Position numbers and translations under genes: made by a program
NCBI GenBank assembly: GCA_037176845.1
Contig: JAYKXP010000010.1
Coordinates: 744,001 to 808,000, forward strand
Origin: Paramarasmius palmivorus
Lineage: Eukaryota > Basidiomycota > Agaricomycetes > Agaricales > Marasmiaceae
Length of the DNA stretch: 64,000 bases
Direction: 5' to 3'
Part shown: piece by piece, positions 10,331-21,470 of the stretch
Layout: each line of letters begins with the position of its first letter
Position numbering within the stretch: the first letter of the stretch is position 1
The notes under the pieces: generated by a model
Database searches by the model: none
Told to the model about the DNA's origin: nothing
The model's input: the letters and a program-made list of their open reading frames with translations, nothing else

Positions 10331-12448
10331 TGTAAGACACGAGAGAAACAGTGATTGCTTTGGAGCGCACGATTTCGAACAGTATGGGCTATAAATGCCT
10401 TTCGTCTCCCCCTTAGTAAGGCGATGCTCCCATGACAGTAGGGCTCGGCAAAATCCGATGATTCTAAGCTCCGCTTCAATACTGGCCTCTTCAGAATGTC
10501 GCGTTTCTTCTCACGACGAATCCTCTTGGTCCTGAACTCTTCGTCTCAATTTGCGTATTTTGTGAGTCTCCATTTGACTATCTTTTTTTCGATGATTTTA
10601 AACCAAAATATATATACTGATTTAATGAGTCTGACCCGGTCTTGAACTGGATTTGACGACTCCTTTGAATTATGAGAATCCTACATTCACCTACATTCAC
10701 CTCCCCATGTCTTACCGGAAGCTAACCAACCATCTTAGGTGTATTCTCTATCTGTTGTACAACATTGTCACACACTTCTGTATCCATAATCCTACATACT
10801 GCAATACGAGCCTGGTTTTATTACACCTTTCACTCATGGAAGACATGGTATTGCAGGAGACCTCACCTACTCCGATTTGCTGGAATTTGTCGACGGTGTT
10901 GAAGGAATGACATCTGGTGAAGGATGATGGCCGCGTTGTATTGCAGTAAACGTACTTTATGGCCCAGTTACTTCCATTCCCATGATGTATTTCAACGGTC
11001 ACCCTTTTGTTCGGGAACTAGTTCGAAATGCAACGATGGGTAAAGAATGTAACGTGGCCATGATTGCGTACGAGGAGGATACTTGCAAACACGACGGGGA
11101 AAGTGGAAATGAGTGCCGACCTAGCTGGCGAATATCGACGCCCCATTGCCCAACGACTTCCATGCCCATGATGTATTCCAACTATTCGCCTCGGTATAGG
11201 GCAACTCGTAGAGAATACATCAATGGGTTAGGAATATCGTTGGGCAAAGGTTTGTACGACATTGCAGATAGAACTAGCGGGACTTGTGGACGATGGCTTG
11301 CCTGTTGCTCTTGGAAACAGGTTGGTGATGCTTCAAAATGCCAAACAGCCTGAAGTCTTTATACGACCCTCGCGTCGCCGTAGGCGCCAAAGTGTTGGTT
11401 GTCCTTATTCTCCCGCGACTTTGACTCGACCCTGGCCGCACAATGTCGCGAGACGCGTCTCCACCACCGAACCTCGTGTGATTTGTGCAAGTTCCAAGCA
11501 CAAGTCATGCTCAGCGATCATTCTTTTCCTGTTCAGGTAGTCGCGATACCGTTTTTTTCGATATTCATTGTCGTAAGTCGCATCGTTCCGTGTAGGAGTA
11601 ATATCCGCACACGATACCGTCGCGATTCGGGGGCTGTAGGCGGCAATGGCCGATCGTCCAGGCGCCAAAAGTCAAGGCCTCCCTCACAGGCCTGGGCAAT
11701 GGCACCTTAACGCTCTTCTGAAAATTAACAAAAAAGTTGTGAACAGTGATGCAGACAGTGATCCGTGGAATCATGAGTTTACAAGCACTGCTATACGCGT
11801 TCTGTACAACCCTTTTTGCAATACGAGATATGGGGATGATATGGACCTATTCAAAACTCCCAGCTGGGTTGCCTCACACTCCCACTCCCACTGCGATTAC
11901 AAGCATGTTATGGACCATGATGATATGGGGCTTCATTTAGGAACTCAATGTTTGAACGTTTATTGCCGGCCGGAGGAATAAAAAAGTTACTAGCAGATCT
12001 CTTTCTGGCGAGGAACATTATTTCGATCACCTGTGCAAGTCTCGTTTCAAGCCAACGTGTTCGCCACGGTCTTCAAAACCTATTGGCGGAGCAATTTTCA
12101 GCCCAGCGGTGTCGGTTTTCAACAAGAAGAGTATGTTCTCATGTTCGCCGACCTGACGAACGCACGCGGAGTCTAGATGGAGGTTGTCTTTGTGCACGCC
12201 CCATATAGTAGGCCCCCCTATCCGGATATGAACAGAAAAATGTTAATCCCTCACCCAGAGTCTATAACACGAAGTACTCGCGAGGTTTTCAGCGAGAAAG
12301 GGTAGGCGCAGATTCAGGCAATCATTGGGCCCAAAAATGGGAACACATTGCTTTCCTATCAATCCAAAGTTTGAGTTACTGACTACAATCTCATAGATTT
12401 GGGTGCCTAGATATACTTTTGAGATGCAGGATCATCCTGTCGAAGATC
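10331..12448. other. gene-poor stretch with decayed coding fragments
   Basis: No complete gene can be built here. Short readable pieces lie on the plus strand in changing frames: a possible start at 10498 (MSRFFSRRILLVLNSSSQ) running into a GTGAGT donor; a piece around 10815-10920 (HGIAGDLTYSDLLEFVDG); one around 11262-11370 (IELAGLVDDGLPVALGNRL); and one around 12000-12300 (KTYWRSNFQPSGVGFQQEEY, interrupted by TAG, then VVFVHAPYSRPPYPD). The phrase catgatgtatt is repeated at 10982 and 11169. The pieces look like an old, mutated gene of unknown family, not a live one. Confidence 0.45.
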
Positions 12449-13899
12449 CTAGTTAACCTTGACACACTTGACCTCTGTGACAGACTATGAGATTTGGTAG
12501 TCCAAGCGGTGTAGAAACACATACCGAAGGTGAGGGTCGAGTTGCCAGGAATGTCTTCTGTACCTCTCTTGCCGTATCCCATAGCAGGAGGAACGGTAAG
12601 AACACGTTCACCACCGACCTGAATCCCGACTAGGCCCTCGTCCCAACCTGAACATAGCATGTCAGATTGATGGTAGGAAAAAAACACATGTCATACCTTT
12701 AATAACCTCTCCAGAACCTAAACGGAACGTGAACTAATCTCACTAGTCAATCAGAGATGAGGAAACAAGCATCACGATCACCCACAGGCTTTCCCTTGGT
12801 ATTCGAATCGAAAACTTTGCCGTTTTGCAGTTTTCCGATATAACGCATTCCAAGCGTCTGTCCCTTCTTGGCCGCGGGCCCAGTGCCAACCTTACTATCC
12901 TTGACCTTGAGACCTCCTGGAAGCTCGCGCTCCTTGGGCTTCTTGTCGTCTTTAGCCTTTTCCTTCTTTTCCTTCTTCTCGGACTTGTCGGCTGTGTCAG
13001 CCTTTTCACCGTCGGCACTAACTTTTTGCTTCTTGCTCTTCTTCTCTGCCTTGGAAGCAGGCTTTTCTGACGTAGCGTCGGAGTCGCGAGGACGCTTGCT
13101 GCTTGCCTTGGGTACGGATGCGTCCTCTTTAACTTCTTCAAAACGGCTACATAATGTACGTCAGAGTGGAAAGGACGCCACGGAAAATACTACAGACCTT
13201 GCATCGCTATCGATACCGTCAAGATCATCCGGATGCATTTCTACATCAGAGCTGACTTCACGAAGGTCATAGGCATCTTCAACGTCAAAGTCGTCCTCAG
13301 AGTCGTCTCCCATATCATAGGGAGGTTGGTCGGAGCTTTGGTCTAGTCAAAGTCAGCTTCGAGTGAGTATCACGATGGATTGTTGCTGACCAATGTAATA
13401 CCCCGTGAGATAGACAGTACTATGGGCTACTGGTCAGGAAAATCGGGGGCGCAGATTCAAACAGCACGTACTTCTTTCCGGCGACTTCAAATTGGTATTC
13501 TTCCTCATCCATCAAAATAATGTCCAGAACAGCTTGTTCCACCTGTATTCCGCACATCAGTGAATACTCTGAGGGTCGAAAAAGGACTACATACCTTTCC
13601 CGGAGTAAGCGAGCAGACAAAGGTTGTAGAAGTAGGTACTTCATCACTTTCATTCTCATCGTCCTCGTCATCCTCGCCCTGGTCAGCAACGATCTTCCTG
13701 AAGACGAGCTTGACACTGGTCCTGCCATTCTCGTCTGCTAATTCATGACCAAGAGCAGCATTGGTGATTTTGAGGTCGGCACTTGGCAGGATAGATACTT
13801 TTTTTCCTGGCACTAACGCGTGAGTCCTACATTGCATTAAGTATCATAGATGATGTGATAGAAGAACGACGCGTACCAGAGACCAACAGCAACAGACAT
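12449..13899 (-). CDS. FPR4: Nucleolar FKBP-type peptidyl-prolyl isomerase (FPR3/FPR4 type)
   Basis: Nucleolar FKBPs isomerise prolines in histone tails and act as histone chaperones. The start codon at 13899 begins MSVAVGLW, spliced to THALVPGKK and a nucleoplasmin-like N-domain ([20 protein letters not shown]). An acidic tract ([15 protein letters not shown]) and a second acidic region follow, then a Lys-rich stretch ([13 protein letters not shown]), and finally the FKBP catalytic domain ([52 protein letters not shown]). The stop is at 12449-12451 after VKCVKVN. Acidic tracts plus a C-terminal FKBP domain is exactly the Fpr3/Fpr4/FKBP39 layout. About eight introns of 45-60 nt were placed, all GT-AG and all frame-keeping. 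The gene is divergent from ARPC4 with 131 bp between start codons. Confidence 0.92.
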
Positions 13900-14030
13900 G
13901 ATGGATTGAAGTAAAGAGGGCTGAATCGTAACACGTTCAGTAGTCGAGAAAAAAATTTGAGCTCCGCTCGGCACGTGGGGACTGTGACAGAGGTCGCGTC
14001 GTAACAGTCACACCATTCGCTCAGACCACC
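13900..14030. promoter_or_regulatory. 131-bp shared promoter region of the FKBP and ARPC4 genes
   Basis: The start codons of two divergent genes are 131 bp apart, so both must be driven from this short interval or from within the neighbouring introns. It contains an inverted arrangement of CTGTGACAG (13982-13990) and GTAACAGTCACAC (14001-14013). The 18-nt segment 13996-14013 recurs at 48-65 with a single mismatch. No TATA box is evident. Confidence 0.5.
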
Positions 14031-14854
14031 ATGGTAAGACCAGTTCTCCTTGTCATTCTCCTCAACTCACAATCTTCAGTCCAATGTACTTAGGCCATAT
14101 CTCGCAGCGGTCAGATCGACTCTTACTGCGGCTCTGACCTTGGAGAACTTTTCATCTCAGGTACTTGGCGCTCTTGATTGCTGTGTATGTCCGAGTCTCA
14201 TCTACAGCCAGGTCGTAGAAAGACATAACAAACCAGAGGTCGAAGTTGGGCAAGTTGTCTTCGATTAATTGCTTCAATCATGCTCATTGTCAAATTGACC
14301 AGGAAATCCAAGGAAGTCTTGCTCAACCCTCTGATCATCTCCCGCAACGAAAATGAACGTGTCCTCATTGAACCATCCATAAACTCCATACGGCTCAGTA
14401 TAAAGATCAAACAGGCCGACGAAATCGAGCGGATCCTCTGTCACAAGTTCACCCGATTCATGATGCAGCGTGCAGAGAGTTTCATTGTACTGCGGCGGAA
14501 ACCTGTACCAGTATGTCCTCCTCCATGCTTACAGCGACAGGCTATAGACTAAGCCCCGCCTAGGGATATGACATCTCCTTCTTAATCACAAATACACACT
14601 CCGAAACCATGCTCAAGCACAAGATCGTTGATTTCATCATCCAGTGGGCCGTACCGTCATTTACCGATTCGCTGTTTCTAACATTTCGGGTTAGGTTCAT
14701 GGAGGATGTCGACAGAGAGATCAGCGAAATGAAGCTCAGCTTGAATGCCCGAGCACGTATTGTCGCGGAGTCCTACCTGACAGCAGTGCGTTACTTATTC
14801 GTCATTGACCAGCACCTATCTGATTACGGCCACCACTCGCAGATTGCCACATGA
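14031..14854 (+). CDS. ARPC4: Arp2/3 complex subunit 4 (ARPC4, p20)
   Basis: ARPC4 forms the structural core of the seven-subunit Arp2/3 complex with ARPC2 and supports branched-actin nucleation at endocytic patches. Seven exons (14031-14033, 14080-14160, 14212-14249, 14303-14510, 14564-14643, 14695-14785, 14843-14854) give 170 residues, near the 168 of the animal protein. Recognisable blocks are [52 protein letters not shown] and [18 protein letters not shown], all almost invariant across eukaryotes. The first exon is only the ATG codon. The third intron (14250-14302) begins GCAAGT, a GC-AG intron; skipping it is the only way to join EVEVG to KSKEVLLNP. The last intron is a multiple of three, so read-through would extend the C-terminus without a stop. 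Confidence 0.95.
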
Positions 14855-15019
14855 GTGCGCGGGCTCTTTCGACCGATTGTTGTTCAAGTTGTAGAATATT
14901 TCACGTCATCGGATTGGCAAGAATGCCATTGTACACCAGCTTTAATTTTGAAGCAACAAACAGAAATTCTAAATTCCATTCGAGTTCAACTGCCCGTCCG
15001 CTCTATGAAACGATGCATG

Positions 15020-15680
15020 CTAGACACCCAACCTCTTCTCCAAACGTTCTCTAACTCGATCTTTCCATTCCCATGCCAGAATGGCATACCCGGTAACATC
15101 GCTATAACCTCCTGAAACCGGGTCTTCCCAACACTCTAGTCGCTGCGCCTCCAATCGAGCACCTGCTACCTTCTCCAGCCAACCTCTCATCGCCAAGTTG
15201 TCGGCTCCAGTTTCGAATGTAACTCGGTGCATTTTGCGCTCTTCGAAAATATATGACAGCAATGTGTAAAAGACTGGAAGGTTTCCATGAGCCTAGAGGC
15301 TGGCAAGAACCGAGAGAAGACTCGATCTTACCATCGGTCGCGATGCCTCCACGATGCACCTCAGGTGAAAGAATGATTCCCACTTCGCACGAATTGTGTT
15401 CATTTGATATGTTGAACATCATTGTGCCTCCAGCAAATCGGTCGCTGCCGTCTTTATCTCTGACGTATACGTGAAACTCCAGGATTGTGGGATCTGCAAG
15501 TCGGCTTTCACGCAGTTTGCGCGCGTCTTCAGCTGTAACGTTGTCCGGCAGGTAACGAAGATATCGCCTAGTCTCGGGATGCATTCGTAGCTTCGCATTG
15601 GCTTCGTCATTTTTTTCCGATGCTGGTTCAAGTTGCAAACGACCGGTCCGGGATACCAATACTATGTCGTGTGGTGCCAT
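15020..15680 (-). CDS. GNAT-family N-acetyltransferase (RimJ/RimL-like)
   Basis: Exon 1 (15332-15680) and exon 2 (15020-15273) are joined by a 58-nt GT-AG intron; together they encode 200 residues. The fold is marked by EVGIILSPEVHRGGIATD (the acetyl-CoA pyrophosphate loop, R/Q-x-x-G-x-A type) and a downstream strand-helix ERKMHRVTFETGADN then MRGWLEKVAGARLE, typical of the RimJ/RimL 'acetyltransf_3' branch of fungi. The substrate cannot be read from the sequence. A shorter 39-nt intron at the same donor would shift the conserved C-terminus out of frame, so the acceptor at 15274 is preferred. The start is the first ATG in frame (15680). The gene is convergent with ARPC4, with 165 bp between stops. 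Confidence 0.85.
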
Positions 15681-16018
15681 CGACTCCAAAGGTGCGTTGA
15701 TGTTGGTTGAGATTCAAGAGATGTTTTGTGTTCACTACATAATACCTTGGGCTTATGAACCTCGTACTCTTCGCCGCCGGCGAAATCTTTGATGACTCAC
15801 TCTGATCACTGGGATTAGTTTTGATTGACAGATGCCATTTGACTACACCGCTCAGAGCGGAATGATATGTACAGGATCGATTATGACTGAAGAGTATAAT
15901 ACTGGGTGGAAGGGACGAGCCATTCAAGAAATTGGGAGCGGTTATCTGCGCTATTTTCAGCGGGATTGTGATGCCTGTTGTCGCATCCCAAACAACTCAA
16001 TTAGATCTATTGTGGCGT
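15681..16018. other. 338-bp intergenic stretch
   Basis: This lies between the start of the GNAT gene and the stop of the RAD5-like gene. I see no coding signal, repeat or RNA gene. It presumably holds the GNAT promoter and the RAD5-like 3' UTR. Confidence 0.5.
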
Positions 16019-19000
16019 TTAGCCAGTAGCAATTCCTTTGGAGCGGATTTTCATACCCTGCAACCTGGCTTCCTTCTGTTGTCGAGGCGTTTCCGTACTC
16101 TTGATGCCAGAGAAGGCCTGCCAACAACGATAGTAAGGTTAAGATTTACAGCTGAGTAGCAAGTACTTGCCTGTTTAATGAGGTTCTTCTTCTTCTCCTG
16201 GATATCAAGAACCTGGATGGACGGTAAATAACGAATACAATAATATCGCCATGTTTGCGCCTCTCACTCTGGATTCTACAGTATTCTCCGCGATGAGCTG
16301 GTACACATGGACCGGCTTAGTCTGGCCAATTCGGTTGACTCGGTCAATGGCTTGACTCTCAATGCCTTCCTGGTGACATAGCCGCCAATCAATAACGACA
16401 TTTTCATGTAGCTTGCACGGAAAACCCACCTGCCACCAGCTGCAGCGATACGGTTCAAATTGCCAAATGTCAGAGGTGTGAATATTCAGTGCCTAGGTAG
16501 TAAAAAAAAACATACGGATCCATTCTAGGAACAGGTTAATAAAATTTTTTGATCGTGCAACAACAGAAAACATACAGGTAGACATTATTTGCAACTGCAC
16601 ATATGAAGTAGCATGTTATTACCGTGAACAGTGCTCAAAAGGGTATACGAACCTGTCAAGTTGAGTCCCAACGCACCCTGCATATATTGAATCAGTTAGC
16701 GTGAAATTCTTACGTTATAAATTTGACTTACCGCTTTCAGTGAAAGTAGCATTACCGCAGGGTTTTCGTTGGTGGCAGTCACGAAATCGTCAATATCATC
16801 GTCTACGGCAGCTTGCTTTTGTTTGCCTTTTCCTTTCTGACCCGGTCGCTCCTCTTCAAAATCGGAGTAATCGGCCTCAGAAGTAGCCATTGTGAAGTCA
16901 TCATCATCGTCTTCTCTAGCACCATCCTCGGGATCAAAGGCCTCCTGATCGAGAGAAAGCTTGCGAGACGAGCGCCTTGCTCTAGTACTCCTTCCAGCAG
17001 TGTTTGTGTCTGCAGTGGTTGCAGGTTTAGCGATCGTCTGGCTGACTTGGAGTGGCACCGAGAAACGTGTGATAGCCTCCTCTCGTCTTTTGGCAGACAT
17101 CTGACCGTCGAATCTCACAAAAGGTATGCTGTCAAAAAGACGTATGAGAATAGGACAGGGAAGTACTGCATCGACGCACCCCTTTTCTTGCAGCGCTTCT
17201 CCAATCTATGGATAATTAGTACTAGATACATGTCTGAATTAGCCAGCTCACCTTGTCCAAGAAGCTCTGCAGTGAATTGTCAGATGCAAAGCCACAGAGA
17301 TAAATCGAATCTACATACCGTAAACTGCGAAAACACTAGGGACTTTTCTCCGGCCGGAGTGAGCTGCAATAGATGCACAAGTTGGTCAATCTTTGCGGAT
17401 GAACCCTGCAGCTCTTCCTCGGGTTCTTCCTCGCGAAAGCGTGGCTGAGTCAAATCTGTTGGGGGAAGTGGTTCAATGAGGTCTCCCATTGTAAGTGAGC
17501 GCCGGTCCTAGTGAGTGGTGTCAGTAAGGAATAATGATGCGTAAGATAGATGTGTACCATTGGACAAGTTGCTTGTCTAGAAATTGTTTCTTGAATGCTA
17601 ACGACGCGTAATTGAGCAAGTTATCGACGTGTTTAGCCGGAAAGGCTGACCATGCAAGACAGAACATGTGTGCGCAGGAAGTTATCCGAGGGTCAGTGGC
17701 TGGACTGATGCAAATAGGGCACTCCTCGCAATCTTCAATCATTTGGGCAAGACGCTGTTGCAGACGGTATCTTTCGGCTTGGGAGAGTGTCTTGACGGGC
17801 GGCGCCTCCCGTGAGTCTGCCTTTCGGAGTTCTTCAATATAATGTGAAGGGATGAGGGCGGGATGCAAAGCGAGCTGACGCATCCGAGTGAGCATCGCAA
17901 GCGCATTTGATTGGAACTGTATGATCGGATAGTTTAAGATCAATTGATGCGAAAAGGACTCGAATACTCACTAATGATGCACCACCCCTAGACATAAGAG
18001 TCTCGAGTCGGTTTTGCGTGAGCGCTTCAAGCTCGTCGTACAAGGCCTGGAAGGAGATCAATATAAGAGGATCTATAAGATGGATGCCTTACCCTGGCTT
18101 CGTCCGAGAGCTTGACTGGTATCTTGATCATTTCCACCTGGTCACAGAATTTGTCGGTGCGCATAGCCCCCCAACATCCAATCTCTAACTTACCGGTGGC
18201 AAAGGTACTAATGCGTTGCCAGCCTTATCTTGCATCTTTCACGACGAGTTAGATGGTGTTACTTGGAGGCTCGCACATGCTTACTTCTTTGGTCCTCCGA
18301 ATACATATATGACTCATCAAGGCCTAAAACTGTGTCAAGGAAAGGGACTTAACGTTGCTTATCGGTACTCACCCTCAGAAGTTCAACACCCTCGGGATGT
18401 CCGTCTTTCAAAGGACGAATCAATAATCGCTTGAACATGTCCTCCTGATCCAGCGGATTGCAAATGCGTAGGAACGTCAAGAGAGAGCCGAGATCCTGTG
18501 AAGTGTCGTTTAGACGTCGGACATGTCTAACCGCATCGGGGTCACTCACCCTGGGAGAGTTGATCTATAGACTCGAACATTATTGGAGGTCCGCAGAAAA
18601 TCGCAATCCAACTCACAATCGGTGTCCCGGTCAGTACCCAACGCCTCTGAGCAGGAACGGCACAAACAGCTTTTGCCATCTTTGTCTTAGGGTTTCGTAT
18701 AGAATGCCCTTCGTCGAGAATGATTCGCTAGGGAATCCGTCAGAAAGGACGTGCTGAAAGTAGCCCAGTACAGACCTTCCACTGTGTAGCGAACAAAGGG
18801 CGTTCGACCTTTTTCTTCTTCCTGGAGTTGGCAGTCTCGCCTGCTTCGACATGTTCACCTGTTACCGTCTGATAGGTAGTGAAGACGACGTCGTAAGAAG
18901 CCAGGTTCGACGCGCCGAGTTTGTCACGGTTAGTGCCATAATAGGTATACCAAGTAAGGGAATTCTCTGTGCAATGATCTTGAATCTGCTTCTCCCAGTT

Positions 19001-21274
19001 TGATAACACTGACAATGGCACAACTATCACGGGAAGTGAGTACTAACCGAACAGCATGGAAGAACTAGACCAACTAACCAACGAGTGTGCTGTTCGAGTA
19101 GTCGGCGGGGACGTCCTTCTTCGTAGCAATGATTAACGCAAGCATGGTGAGAGTTTTTCCCTAAGAGAACGTGAGTGTAAGAATATAGCGCAGTCGAGGA
19201 TATTCTACCAATCCCTGTAATAGTCCATTATAATATACGCTTTGCAAAGAAGTAAGAAGATGTTACCATAGCATCGGCAAAGAGTGCACCCCTCCCTAGA
19301 AGTGGTGCGGCCTTTTGAGGTGTTTTGGTAGGAACTGAAACCGAAGCCGTATCACCATAGATATTTCTGTATGAAGCACATAGGTCTTACTGTTAAAGTA
19401 AAACTTGGAGCCGTCGACCGCGCTCGTCTTACACTGCCAGAACTGGACAGGCTTGTCGGTGTCTTGCTTGGGTAGAACCGGATATTCACGCTCAATACAC
19501 CACTGTAGGCCTTGTTTCTGAACCAGCGTTAGCTATATTACAACCGTGCACAGTTGGAACTCACTTGATGCTTCAACAGATCGACTTTGAGGTCACCAGA
19601 CTCAACACCGGGCGGCTCAGGATGTAGTGGCAAGTCCAAGATATCTTCGGTGCTGCACACTGTATCAAGAAGGGAGCTACGCCTACCCTCGTCGTTGACC
19701 TTCTCTAACGTGTTGAACATTTCACGGAGCTCGGCTGCTTTTCTCAAGGCTTCTTGCTGTTTACGAATTTTTTCAAGTTGCTCCGGAGTTTGGGTCGGAG
19801 GTGCGGGGCGGGAGGTGCTGTATGCAGAGTAGCTCGGTGGCGGCGGGAAAGGTACTGGCATACCGCCTCCGTATCCTCCATACCCTGAGGCATTGTAACC
19901 ACTCGCACCATAGCCACCGGAGAGTCCAACTTGACTAGATGAACTCGCGGTTGAGGTACCAGCCCTAGGAGCGAAACCGCGTTTTCCAGGTGTCGCCCAT
20001 ATCAAACGCGGTTCAAGTTCTGCTCTTTTGTCCGAGGGACCATATATCTTGAGTGTCCTACAGGCAATCTATCATTGGTGATAACAGAGTGAAAAATGCA
20101 AATGGGCTGACATTGTTAGAGTGTATGTTCCACGACGGCCCGTCACTACAAGAGGTATCAGAAAGTAATTTCGAAGAAAACTCAGGGTACAAACGGTTTC
20201 CGTCGTGGATAACGCCTTCCACAGTGACCTTTCTGGCATCAAGAAGAGGAGCAAGGTGGACTGCTATATCCCGAGGTATGTGACCCACTTGAGTTCTTCC
20301 TGTAAGGTGCTCAGTGAGGTTCTAGTAACGATATAAGCCTCCTTACCGATGTTTAGAACCTGGATAGCATTGCTAATCGAGAGTTGGGACTTCGGAATGC
20401 GATGAAGTGACCGCTACATACCGATCAAATCTGTTATGGGGCTCGCGTTGAAGAATGACCTCTTCTTCTGGGCCAACAAGACCTGATAAATTTACAGGAT
20501 TAACAAAGAACCCATCGCTATCAATTCGGAGGGATACCTGTGTAGTACTGAATGCCAACGACCTTTGTCTTCATGGTGCAGTATAGCTCTTCTCCAGCCT
20601 CTACTTCGTTATTGCCCGCGTCATCAGTTCCATTCTGTGACAAGGATGGCTGGATAGCACCGGGTTGTGTATACTGAGGAGCTACAGGCTGCGTCGTTGT
20701 TCGGGAAGTAGACGGTCCTGGAACATTGCTTGTAGGAGGTTCCTTCCTCTTTTGGGATGTTGTAGTTGCCCCCTGCGACCGTTGAGGTGGGATAACAATC
20801 TTGTTCTTTGCAGTCGACGGAACATCACTTGGGTCAATAGACCGCGTCGCAACTGCCTGTCTAATCTTGTGCTGGTCTTGGAGCCTGTTAAGCGCGTAAA
20901 TTGGATAGCTGAGGCAAATTCAGACTATGATACGCACTTGAGATCTGTGTATCCTTGCACCTCCTGCAGACCTGCTGCTGCCAGCTGCATAAGAATATCA
21001 GGCGTCACACAGCCCCTATATTAAGCTAGTCAGTATCGAGTTAAAAGATCTCTGTGAAAGAGATAATGACCAGTGGCGCCACTCTACTTCTTCTCCGTAC
21101 TCCGTTTTCAAGATTTTGCCGTAACGAAGGGTACCGACTTCAAGTGGTGAACCCTGGATAACGAGTGAGTAGAGAAAACGATGAAAAAGGAAAAAGGATC
21201 ACCTTGCATGGTGGTGGTCCATGACACTTCGCTCTCGTACTTTTACTGTATCCAAATATATGATCAGTCGCCAT
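16019..21274 (-). CDS. RAD5: RAD5/HLTF-like SNF2 translocase-E3 ligase with PARP-type zinc finger and HIRAN domain
   Basis: RAD5/HLTF proteins remodel stalled forks and polyubiquitinate PCNA in error-free damage tolerance. The start at 21274 begins MATDHIFGYSKSTRAKC. Domains in order: a PARP-type zinc finger (RAKCHGPPPCK ... EWRHWGCVTP), a linker, a HIRAN domain (VGPEEEVILQREPHNRFD, then TQVGHIPRDIAVHLAPLLDA), a Gly/Pro-rich linker, the SNF2 motor (GKTLTMLALIIATK, VVPLSVLSNWEKQI, DEGHSIRNPKTKMAKA, RRWVLTGTPI), a RING finger inserted between the motor lobes (CEECPICISPATDPRI, CAHMFCLACI, ATCPMDRRSL) and the C-terminal helicase lobe (FDGQMSAKRREEAITRF, QAIDRVNRIGQTKPVHVYQL). A charged insertion of about 90 residues splits the second lobe. 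The RING-in-SNF2 plus HIRAN layout identifies the family; the PARP finger is unusual. The gene has many short introns, one being GC-AG (16118-16170). Stop at 16019-16021. Confidence 0.9.
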
Positions 21275-21470
21275 GATGGGAACTGACAGAATACAGCCCT
21301 CTGATGTTGTCAATGTCAAGAAGAAGCAACGAAAATAGAGGGACGCGTTGAGGTTGTTTGGTCTAGGCGCGTTTGACAAATATGTTAAGTAAGAAAACAT
21401 CACATGGCACCGCGCCTACTTTGTCTGCCAACCGCGTTCACCTCACAGTTAGACTCTCACCACGCTTGCC
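21275..21470. promoter_or_regulatory. 196-bp divergent promoter shared by the RAD5-like gene and NSE4
   Basis: Start codons at 21274 (minus) and 21471 (plus) leave 196 bp for both 5' UTRs and promoters. Co-expression of the two repair genes is an inference from spacing alone. I see no clear TATA box; the interval contains the GC-rich core tggcaccgcgcctactttgt. Confidence 0.5.

Noticed and set aside
15274..15331. Frameshift (pseudogene) in the GNAT gene
   Set aside because: A 39-nt intron breaks the frame, but a 58-nt GT-AG intron with the acceptor at 15274 restores it perfectly, so the gene is intact.
17521..17660. Apparent premature stop inside the RING finger of the RAD5-like gene
   Set aside because: It came from misreading the strand junction. 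Re-reading gives ACAATTTCTAGACAAGCAAC, which codes without a stop through CIQETISRQATCPM.
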